A DNA stretch of 64,000 nucleotides from Cohnella baijiui. Its GTDB lineage: Bacteria > Bacillota > Bacilli > Paenibacillales > Paenibacillaceae. Made by a program: the position numbers and the translations under genes. Position 1 is the stretch's first letter. Each line of letters begins with the position of its first letter. This document shows positions 25,656 to 31,702 of this stretch, one piece after another. The notes under the pieces were generated by a model. That model was given only the letters and a program-made list of their open reading frames with translations, ran no database searches and had not been told where the DNA came from. The stretch lies in contig NZ_JAJFOW010000023.1 of NCBI RefSeq assembly GCF_020731285.1, positions 1-64,000 of the forward strand, in the 5' to 3' direction.

Positions 25656-26003
25656 TTAAGCAATTCCCGTATAGGCGACGCCGTCCATCATGAGCAGGCA
25701 GTCGGAGTCGATGAATTCGGTCGTCGTGGTCATCCGGGCCGGATACGCGCCGTCCGAGAAGTAGGAGGCCATCGTCTTCTCCATCTCGGGCAGATCGCGG
25801 ATGTGCTTGAGATAGACGTGAAGCTTGACGACTTGATCCGGCGACGTCCCGATCCTCGCCAGCGTGTCCGTCAATCCGTCGAGCGCGCTCCGGAGCTGCT
25901 CGGTGAAGGTGGCGCCAAATCCCCGCTGCAGACCGAGAAAGACATAATCTCCGGCCGCGACGGCTTGCGAATAGCTGTAAGGCGTAGGAAGTCTCCGTAC
26001 CAA
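25656..26003 (-). CDS. RidA/YjgF/YER057c family protein
   Basis: A 115-residue member of the RidA superfamily (usual length 115-130), trimeric proteins that hydrolyse reactive enamine/imine intermediates. Family features are PYSYSQAVAAGDYVFLGLQRG near the N-terminus, DQVVKLHVYLKHIRDLPEMEKTMASYF, and YPARMTTTTEFI, where the Arg aligns with the imine-binding Arg105 of RidA. GAGGTGG followed by 6 nt points to TTG 26003 as start; the frame is open to 26048 with no ribosome site there. Its promoter overlaps a LexA-like palindrome. Deaminase activity is by family only. Confidence 0.82.
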   Translation of the reverse strand: MVRRLPTPYSYSQAVAAGDYVFLGLQRGFGATFTEQLRSALDGLTDTLARIGTSPDQVVKLHVYLKHIRDLPEMEKTMASYFSDGAYPARMTTTTEFIDSDCLLMMDGVAYTGIA

Positions 26004-26036
26004 TGAAATCCACCTCTTGGCAAGCAATTTTCTTCC

Positions 26037-26065
26037 ATTATAGAACATATGTTCCTATTCGTAAA
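26037..26065 (-). promoter_or_regulatory. RidA promoter with LexA-box-like palindrome
   Basis: On the minus strand TTTACG (26065-26060), a 17-nt spacer and TATAAT (26042-26037) form a SigA promoter. Inside the spacer lies GAACATATGTTC (26043-26054), a perfect palindrome matching the core of the Bacillus LexA (SOS) box GAAC-RNRY-GTTC. The outer consensus positions are G and T instead of C and G/C. Confidence 0.55.
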
Positions 26066-26152
26066 GAGGGATATGCTCAAAAGGCGGAGCAGCCGGGTTA
26101 TGGTACAATCGGGGGAGAGGCAATCCTATAATGGAGGCAAAGGAAGGTCGCC

Positions 26153-26464
26153 ATGATCCCAATCGACAGGCAGCATACGGAAGCGGAGCTTCGGAAGTTC
26201 GTCGGCGCGGAGGTTTACGTGCACAGCGAGGCGACTTCGTTCGTATTCGTACGCAATTTTAAAGTAAAAGTCACCGAAGCGCATGTAAAAGGGGAAGGGC
26301 CGTATCGCGTCGCCCTGCGGTTCGAAGACCGGGGCTGGCTGCGCATGGAGGCGCTCACGCACGCGGAGGTCGACGGATCAGGACGTCTGCTGCTGGCGGG
26401 CTATGACGACAGGGGACGGATGAACGTCGCCCTGCATCTGGGGAAGGAGCCGTTTGCAGAATGA
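26153..26464 (+). CDS. Conserved-looking hypothetical protein next to bshB2
   Basis: A 103-residue soluble protein with no signal or membrane segment and no motif I can assign. It appears to be mostly beta-strand, with alternating charged and hydrophobic runs (FVFVRNFKVKVTEAHVKGEG, YRVALRFEDRGWLRMEAL, RMNVALHLGKEPFAE). AAAGGAAGG lies upstream of ATG 26153. Its TGA overlaps the ATG of bshB2 by four bases, so the two are coupled. Function unknown; context suggests a link to bacillithiol metabolism or simply shared expression. Confidence 0.7.
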   Translation: MIPIDRQHTEAELRKFVGAEVYVHSEATSFVFVRNFKVKVTEAHVKGEGPYRVALRFEDRGWLRMEALTHAEVDGSGRLLLAGYDDRGRMNVALHLGKEPFAE

Positions 26465-27171
26465 ACGAACAACAGCAAGGCGAGGCGCGCAAGCTGCTGG
26501 CGGTGTTCGCGCACCCGGACGACGAGTCGTTCATCTGCGGGGGGACGCTGGCGAAGTATGCGGCGGAAGGGTACGAGATTACGCTCGTCAGCGCGACGAG
26601 GGGCGAAATGGGGCGGCGGATGGGCAATCCGCCGTATCTGAACCGCGAGACGATGGCGGATGCACGGGAGCGGGAGCTGAGGGAGGCTTGCGACATTCTC
26701 GGGATCGGTCGCCTGATTCTGTTCGGCATCCGCGACAAGACGGTAGAGTTCGCGGACGAGGAGCAGTTGACGGCGCGGATCGAATCCCTCCTCGGCGAGA
26801 TCGACCCCGACGTCGTCCTCACGTTCCATGAGATCATGGGCGGGCATCCGGACCACTGCGCGATCGGCAAGGCGACGACGGCCGCGTGCCGGCGCGCCGA
26901 GCGGACGGCGTCGCTGTACTACATCACCTTCGGCGACGCGATGTCGCGGCCGGAGCGGTACGGCTATACCCGCCACGACATCGTCAAGATCGACGTGTCC
27001 GCCTATCTGAAGGCCAAGCTCGCCGCCTTCCGCGCGCATCGCTGCCAGACGGAGATGGACGAGTGGGTATGGCTGCCCGACCGGGAGGCGCTGAGCCGCT
27101 TCGGCAAGCATGAATACTTCATCCACGCCGATCCGGTCGCGCCGACCGTCGCTTTCCGGGACGCCTTCTAG
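26461..27171 (+). CDS. bshB2: Bacillithiol biosynthesis deacetylase BshB2
   Basis: A 236-residue PIG-L/LmbE-family zinc hydrolase of the BshB2 type. These remove acetyl from N-acetylglucosaminyl-malate during synthesis of bacillithiol, or deacetylate bacillithiol S-conjugates. The motif HPDDE (His18, Asp20, Asp21) and HPDH (His129-His132) supply the zinc ligands and catalytic Asp. TRGEMGRRMGNPPYLNRETMADARERELREAC is the characteristic BshB2 loop. Length agrees with the family (about 220-235). It is translationally coupled to the upstream small gene. BshB1, BshA and BshC are not in this window. Confidence 0.88.
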   Translation: MNEQQQGEARKLLAVFAHPDDESFICGGTLAKYAAEGYEITLVSATRGEMGRRMGNPPYLNRETMADARERELREACDILGIGRLILFGIRDKTVEFADEEQLTARIESLLGEIDPDVVLTFHEIMGGHPDHCAIGKATTAACRRAERTASLYYITFGDAMSRPERYGYTRHDIVKIDVSAYLKAKLAAFRAHRCQTEMDEWVWLPDREALSRFGKHEYFIHADPVAPTVAFRDAF

Positions 27172-27184
27172 ACGTCCGGTATCC

Positions 27185-28339
27185 TCAGGCTCGCTCGTCC
27201 AGCGCGGCGGACGCCAGCATCTGCAGGACGGCGCTGTCCATGGGCGGGTTGTGCAGGCCGGCGCGGACGTCGCGGTAGTAGCGTTCCAGCGGAAGCCGGC
27301 GCGACAGGCTGGCGCCGCCGACGATGCGCATAGCCAGATCGACGATCCGGATCGCGCCGTTGGTGGCGACGTGCTTGGCGAGCCCGAGCTCGGGCTTCAG
27401 CGCCGGACGGTCCGCGATCTCGCGGTCCCAGCGGTCCGCAGCCGTGTACAGGAGCGTGCGGGCGGTCCGCAGCTCGATCTCGATTTCGCCGAACGATTGC
27501 CGGACGGCGGGGAGAGCGGCGATCGGCTCCCCGAGATGGTTCGGGCGGTAGCTGCGGGCATAGTCGAGCGCAAAGTCGCGCGCCGCCATCGCGATGCCGA
27601 GGTAGCAGGCGGGGATATGGAGCAGCCAGCCGCCGCCGTCGTCTTCGCCTTTGCCCGCGAGGCGCATGCCGCTCCCGGTCCAGGCGCCGTCCAGGACGAC
27701 GTCGTGGCTGCCGGTTCCCCGCATGCCGATCGTATCCCACGTCTCCTCGACCAAGACCCGGTCCGAGCGGGCGACGAGAAAGTCGGCCGTCGTGTCCTCC
27801 TCCGGAAGGTAGGCGGAGACGACGAAGCGATCGAGGATCGGCGAGAGCGTGCTGAACGTCTTGCGCCCGGTGATCCGCCAGCCGCCGTCTGCCGCGACGG
27901 CCGTCGTCTCCGGCTTGCCGCCGCGGCTCGGGCTGCCCGATTTCGCCTCGCTGGCGAACGAGTTGATCATCGCGCCTTCGGCCACGACGTCGCGGCACAG
28001 GTCGGCGAACAGCCCTTCGGGCCATTTGCGGGAAGTACGCAGATGAAGCATCTGCCCGATGTGCCAACCGAAGCCCAGGGCGGTGGAGCCGTCACCGTAC
28101 GCCAGCCGCTCCTGGACCTGTACCATCTCGTACAGCGAGATCTCGTCGCCGCCGAAGGCCCGGGGAACGGTCAGCTTCATGAAGCCGGCCTCCCGCAGGT
28201 CGTCGAAGTTTTCGAAGGGAAACGATCCTTCCCGGTCGTGCCGGGCGGCCCGTTCCGCAAATCGGGCGGCCAGCTCGTCCGCCAGGGCGGCCCGCCGCTT
28301 TTCTTTCTCGTTTCGCAGGTACTGGTCGATCGCGCGCAT
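27185..28339 (-). CDS. Acyl-CoA dehydrogenase-family flavoprotein
   Basis: A 384-residue protein with the acyl-CoA dehydrogenase fold: helical N-domain (DDLREAGFMKLTVPRAFGGDE), beta-domain with INSFASEAKSGSPSRGG and WRITGRKTFSTLSPILDRFVVSA, and helical C-domain (AARDFALDYARSYRPNHLGEPIAALPAVR; IRIVDLAMRIVGGASLSRRLPLERYYRDVRAGLHNPP). The C-terminal pattern is like that of the flavin monooxygenase and desulfurisation subgroup (DszC/SfnB-like) more than true fatty-acid enzymes, so the substrate is open. AAAGGAG lies 12 nt before ATG 28339. It converges with bshB2 with only 13 nt between them. Confidence 0.85.
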   Translation of the reverse strand: MRAIDQYLRNEKEKRRAALADELAARFAERAARHDREGSFPFENFDDLREAGFMKLTVPRAFGGDEISLYEMVQVQERLAYGDGSTALGFGWHIGQMLHLRTSRKWPEGLFADLCRDVVAEGAMINSFASEAKSGSPSRGGKPETTAVAADGGWRITGRKTFSTLSPILDRFVVSAYLPEEDTTADFLVARSDRVLVEETWDTIGMRGTGSHDVVLDGAWTGSGMRLAGKGEDDGGGWLLHIPACYLGIAMAARDFALDYARSYRPNHLGEPIAALPAVRQSFGEIEIELRTARTLLYTAADRWDREIADRPALKPELGLAKHVATNGAIRIVDLAMRIVGGASLSRRLPLERYYRDVRAGLHNPPMDSAVLQMLASAALDERA

Positions 28340-28587
28340 CCGTTATGCCAACTCCTTTCCTTGCATTATACCCTATCGGGCCCCTGACGCGCATCGCGCT
28401 TAGACGGATACCCACCCCGTTCGGCGAAGGCGTCCTTGGCCGCGAAGATGGCGTTCAGCACCGCGGGGGGAAGTCGATAGACGGCGCGCTTGCTTCCGTC
28501 CGTTCAGACTTCTATGATAGAGAAAACGGCGGACCTGGATGGAAGCCGGAAAGACGCCGCGTGCCGACGCGGGAGGAGGGGAGAGCC

Positions 28588-29211
28588 TTGAACCTTTTGA
28601 TTTTCGGCGCGACCGGACGCGTCGGCGGACGGCTGGCAGCGCTCGCGCTGCGGGACGGGCACCGGGTGTTCGCGCTCGTCCGCTCGCCCGACAAGCTGGG
28701 TGCTCCGCGCGAGGGCCTGACCGCCATCCCCGGCGATGCGCTGAGGGAGGCGGATATCGCCTGCGCGATGGACGTCCGTCCGGATGCCGTCGTCAGCGCC
28801 TTGGGAACGGACGGCGCGACGACGCTTTCGTCGGCGATGCCGCTGCTGACGGCCGCGATGGAGAAGGCGGGCGTCGGCAGGCTCGTTACGATCGGGACGG
28901 CCGGCATTCTGCAGAGCCGCGCGGAGCCTGAGCTTCTGCGCTACCAGTCCGGCGAGTCCAGGCGCAAGCTCACGCGCGCCGCTGAGGAGCATCGCCGCGT
29001 CTACGAGTTTCTGCGGGAGTCCGCGTTGAACTGGACGATCGTTTGCCCCACCTACCTGCCGGACGGGGAAGCGACCGGCGTCTATCGCGTCGAACGGGAC
29101 CTGCTGCCGGTGGGGGGCTCCGAGATCTCGGTCGGAGACACGGCGGCGTTCGCCTATCGCCAGTTGACGGACGACACGTATGGGAGGGCGCGCGTGGGCA
29201 TCGCCTACTGA
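28588..29211 (+). CDS. NAD(P)-binding Rossmann protein (NmrA/BlvrB-like SDR)
   Basis: A 207-residue atypical short-chain dehydrogenase. It begins with the nucleotide-binding LLIFGATGRVGGRLAALAL. HRVFALVRSPDKL follows, and AVVSALGTDG and RLVTIGTAGIL are the usual strands of NAD(P)H-binding NmrA-like proteins. GGGAGGAGGGG lies just before TTG 28588, which I take as start; the frame extends upstream without support. The classical SDR YxxxK is not obvious, so it may act as a redox sensor or reductase on a small molecule. The 248-nt gap before it, divergent from the flavoprotein gene, shows no other feature. Confidence 0.82.
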   Translation: MNLLIFGATGRVGGRLAALALRDGHRVFALVRSPDKLGAPREGLTAIPGDALREADIACAMDVRPDAVVSALGTDGATTLSSAMPLLTAAMEKAGVGRLVTIGTAGILQSRAEPELLRYQSGESRRKLTRAAEEHRRVYEFLRESALNWTIVCPTYLPDGEATGVYRVERDLLPVGGSEISVGDTAAFAYRQLTDDTYGRARVGIAY

Positions 29212-29233
29212 TTCGCGCTCGTACGGTGCACGG

Positions 29234-29263
29234 GTGACATAGGTAGGGGGACTATGGTAAAAT
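29234..29263 (+). promoter_or_regulatory. Promoter of csoR with candidate autoregulatory box
   Basis: GTGACA (29234-29239), an 18-nt spacer and TGG-TAAAAT (-10 at 29258-29263, extended) form a good promoter. The spacer carries CATAGGTAGGGGGACTAT, partly like the boxes before copZ, which hints at CsoR autoregulation. Confidence 0.5.
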
Positions 29264-29304
29264 AGTCGTATACAGTTATCTTGAAAGAGAAAGGCGGGAT
29301 TCGC

Positions 29305-29631
29305 ATGGAAACCCATGACCAAGCGGCCGTCCACGAAGGCTGCGGCACGGACGAACGCAAAAGCCACCATTCCGACAAGACGAAAAGCAATCTCATCAGC
29401 CGGTTGAACCGTATCGAAGGCCAAATTCGCGGCATCAAAGGGTTGATCGAGAAGGATACCTACTGCGACGACGTGCTGAATCAGATTTCCTCCGTGCAGT
29501 CTGCGCTGAACGGCGTAGGCAAGCTGCTGCTCGAGCATCATATGAAGAGCTGCGTCATCGAGCGGATTCAGGACGGCGAGAACGAAGTCATCGACGAACT
29601 GCTCACGACGATCAACAAGTTGATGAAGTAA
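29305..29631 (+). CDS. csoR: Copper-sensing transcriptional repressor CsoR
   Basis: A 108-residue all-helical repressor of the CsoR/RcnR family. The Cu(I) ligands Cys54, His79 and Cys83 have the family spacing (x24 and x3 between them), in KDTYCDDVLNQISSVQSAL and LLEHHMKSCVIERI. The N-terminal NLISRLNRIEGQIRGIKGLIEKD helix is diagnostic. AAGGCGGG lies 6 nt before ATG 29305. The N-terminal tail is His- and Cys-containing (HEGCGTDERKSHH). It should repress copZ through the boxes at 29678-29737 and release DNA on binding Cu(I). It is followed by its own terminator. Confidence 0.93.
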   Translation: METHDQAAVHEGCGTDERKSHHSDKTKSNLISRLNRIEGQIRGIKGLIEKDTYCDDVLNQISSVQSALNGVGKLLLEHHMKSCVIERIQDGENEVIDELLTTINKLMK

Positions 29632-29642
29632 AACTGCGCGAC

Positions 29643-29668
29643 AAGGATTCCCTGAATCCTTCTTTTTT
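29643..29668 (+). terminator. Rho-independent terminator after csoR
   Basis: AAGGATTC (29643-29650) and GAATCCTT (29654-29661) form an 8-bp stem with a 3-nt loop, followed by CTTTTTTC. It separates csoR from the copZ transcript. Confidence 0.85.
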
Positions 29669-29677
29669 CGGTTCAAT

Positions 29678-29737
29678 AATAGGGTAATGGGGTACAGTAA
29701 AAATACGGTTGACAAACATAGGGTACGGGGGTATACT
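29678..29737 (+). promoter_or_regulatory. copZ promoter with two tandem CsoR-type boxes
   Basis: TTGACA (29709-29714), a 17-nt spacer and TATACT (29732-29737) make a near-ideal SigA promoter. The spacer contains ATAGGGTACGGGGGTAT, resembling the Bacillus CsoR operator (..TACGGGGGTAT). A second copy, ATAGGGTAATGGGGTAC, begins 39 nt upstream. Copper-responsive repression by CsoR is the likely control. Confidence 0.7.
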
Positions 29738-29778
29738 TTGTTTTGAGATCACCCCAATACGAAAAGGAGAGATCAAAC

Positions 29779-29979
29779 ATGACGAATACAACACTGAAGG
29801 TAGAAGGCATGTCTTGCGGCCACTGCGTCAACTCCATCGAAGGCGCGCTTCGCGAGCTGGGGGCGTCCGGCAAGGTCAATCTGTCCGGCGGCACGGTCGA
29901 CGTCGCTTACGACGAGAGCAAGCTTTCGATGGCCGACATTCAGGCGGCGATCGAAGAGCAAGGCTACGAGCTAGTCTAA
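29779..29979 (+). CDS. copZ: Copper chaperone CopZ
   Basis: A 66-residue single heavy-metal-associated domain. The Cu(I) site is MSCGHC (Cys13, Cys16) after TLKVEG, and the family end EEQGYELV is present. AAGGAGA lies 8 nt before ATG 29779. CopZ normally carries Cu(I) to the P-type ATPase CopA, which in Bacillus follows it in the operon. Here a His-rich lipoprotein gene follows instead, 37 nt away. Confidence 0.95.
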   Translation: MTNTTLKVEGMSCGHCVNSIEGALRELGASGKVNLSGGTVDVAYDESKLSMADIQAAIEEQGYELV

Positions 29980-30016
29980 AGCCGGCATCCCCGTACCCAC
30001 AAGCTGGAGGTTTTCC

Positions 30017-30880
30017 ATGAAACGAACAGGAGTTGTTCTCATTCTGACCGCGGCGATTCTATCCGCCTGCGGTGCGAAGGGAGAACATGACGAGATGAAT
30101 GCAGGGCACGGTGGACACGGAAATACAGCCGAATCGAGCGCCGGCCACGCGCACGGAAGCGAGCATAATGCGCCGGGCGCGATCGCGACCGAAGACGTCG
30201 CGGCCAAGTGGACGGTCGGTGGGGATCAGCCCGCGCAGGCGAAGCAAGAGACGACCATCCGGATCGAGCTGACGAATGGCGGTCAGCCGATCGAACAATT
30301 CGACGTGACGCACGAACAAAAGCAGCACCTGATCGTCGTGAGCAAAGACCTGTCGTACTTTCACCATATCCACCCGGATTACCTGGGCAACGGCGTTTTT
30401 GAAGTAAAGAACGACTTCCCGTCGGGCGGCGAGTACAAGCTCATTGCCGACTTCGTGCCGACCGGCGGCAGCGCCATGAACAAGTCGACGTGGGTAAAGA
30501 TCGAGGGCGAGCCGGATCCGGCTGTGCCGATCGAGCCGGACGCGACGCTAACCAAGGTCGTCCAGGGCAAAGAAATCAAACTGGCGTTCGACAGGCTGAA
30601 GGCCGGCGAGGAAACGATGCTCACCTATACGATCTCGGACGCGCAATCGAAGGAGCCGATCGCCGATCTCGAGCCGTATCTCGGCGCTGTCGGGCACGTG
30701 GTCATTCTGACGGAGGACGCGAAGGATTATCTGCACGTGCATCCGATGGAAGAGCAGGCTTCAGGTCCGAAGGCCGAGTTCATGACGACCTTTCCGCAAA
30801 GCGGCGTCTACAAGATCTGGGGGCAGTTCAAGCATCGGGGCGAAGTGTTTACGGTACCGTTCGTCGTGCGTGTGCCCTGA
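30017..30880 (+). CDS. His-rich lipoprotein with two YtkA/FixH-like domains
   Basis: A 287-residue exported lipoprotein. The signal peptide ends in lipobox ILSAC (Cys19). A His/Gly-rich tether follows (HDEMNAGHGGHG, then AGHAHGSEHN), a likely metal-binding tail. Two beta-sandwich domains come next, at about residues 55-165 and 170-287, each with an HxHP motif (FHHIHPDYL; LHVHPMEEQ) and similar ends (SGGEYKLIADFV; SGVYKIWGQFKH). Such YtkA-like domains occur in copper-handling proteins. Its position directly after copZ, under the CsoR-type promoter, supports a role in binding or delivering copper outside the membrane. Exact function unknown. Confidence 0.78.
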   Translation: MKRTGVVLILTAAILSACGAKGEHDEMNAGHGGHGNTAESSAGHAHGSEHNAPGAIATEDVAAKWTVGGDQPAQAKQETTIRIELTNGGQPIEQFDVTHEQKQHLIVVSKDLSYFHHIHPDYLGNGVFEVKNDFPSGGEYKLIADFVPTGGSAMNKSTWVKIEGEPDPAVPIEPDATLTKVVQGKEIKLAFDRLKAGEETMLTYTISDAQSKEPIADLEPYLGAVGHVVILTEDAKDYLHVHPMEEQASGPKAEFMTTFPQSGVYKIWGQFKHRGEVFTVPFVVRVP

Positions 30881-30942
30881 GGGGTGGCAGGCATTCCGAG
30901 CTCGGTTGCACTTCGCGACGCTAAATAAGGGCCTCATTTGTC

Positions 30943-30973
30943 AAAGAGGGAGTCGATTGTCGGCTCCCTCTTT
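30943..30973 (+). terminator. Terminator after the copper operon
   Basis: AAAGAGGGAG (30943-30952) and CTCCCTCTTT (30964-30973) form a 10-bp stem with an 11-nt loop, 60 nt after the lipoprotein stop codon. The closing T-run is short. Confidence 0.7.
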
Positions 30974-30998
30974 AGCCATGAAGACGGCTCGGTGGAGG

Positions 30999-31533
30999 CA
31001 CATTGGCGCTCGGTCGGCGTTTCCGCTGGATGTAGGTAGTTTACATACGCACATTGGCGCTTGGTCGGCCTTTTCGCTGAATGTAGGAAGTTTACATACG
31101 TACATTGGAACTCGGTCGGCATTTTCGCAGAATGTAGGAAGTTTACATACGCACATAGGCGCTCGGTCGGCATTTTCGCTGAATGTAGGTAGTTTACATA
31201 CGCACATAGGCGCTCGGTCGGCATTTTCGCTGGATGTAGGTAGTTTACATACGCACATTAGCGCTCGGTCGGCGTTTCCGCTGGATGTAGGTAGTTTACA
31301 TACGTACATTGGCACTCGGTAGGCATTTTCGCTGGATGTAAGTAGTTTACATACGCACATTAGCGCTCGGTAGGCATTTTCGCTGGATGTAGGTAGTTTA
31401 CATACGCACATTAGCGCTTGGTCGGCGTTTCCGCTGGATGTAGGTAGTTTACATACGCACATTGGCGCTCGGTCGGCATTTTCGCTGGATGTAGGTAGTT
31501 TACATACGTACATTGGCGCTCGGTTAGCGTTTC
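30999..31533. repeat. Tandem array of ten 51-bp repeats plus a partial unit
   Basis: The element TTACATAC recurs at 31041, 31092, 31143, 31194, 31245, 31296, 31347, 31398, 31449 and 31500, exactly every 51 bases. Between them runs a conserved stretch ending GGCGCTCGGTCGGC..TTTCGCTGGATGTAGG with scattered substitutions. Each unit holds a small inverted repeat (ATGTA...TACAT). Because 51 is divisible by three, frames stay open on both strands (a 17-residue repeat each way), but there is no ribosome site or gene-like composition. I treat it as an intergenic minisatellite between the copper operon and htpG. Confidence 0.9.
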
Positions 31534-31560
31534 TGCCACCCGCGCTGCGTTCCGAACGTA

Positions 31561-31627
31561 TTGACAGTCCTTTTTCCGTTGTGATATATAAAAAATGTTC
31601 TTAGCACTCGGGTGGAAGGAGTGCTAA
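31561..31627 (+). promoter_or_regulatory. htpG promoter with perfect CIRCE element
   Basis: TTGACA (31561-31566) and TATATA (31585-31590, 18-nt spacer) form a strong SigA promoter. The CIRCE operator TTAGCACTC-N9-GAGTGCTAA occupies 31601-31627 with no mismatch, just past the expected transcription start. HrcA binding here would repress htpG until heat shock. Confidence 0.93.
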
Positions 31628-31702
31628 AATGGAAGGGTGCGCCGAAGCGCGCATGCCAAGCCCTTCTTATTCCCCTTCACAGCGAAAGGAGACCGTCCGT
31701 TC

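Noticed and set aside
30941..31513. 190-codon minus-strand frame of MCVCKLPT-type repeats, and the plus-strand frame 30870-31322
   Set aside because: Both are open only because the repeat period is 51. No ribosome site, no leader and no gene-like composition, so called a repeat array; kept as a finding rather than a gene.
30999..31533. CRISPR array
   Set aside because: Units are directly adjacent with a constant 51-base period; there are no unique spacers between short identical repeats and no cas genes nearby.
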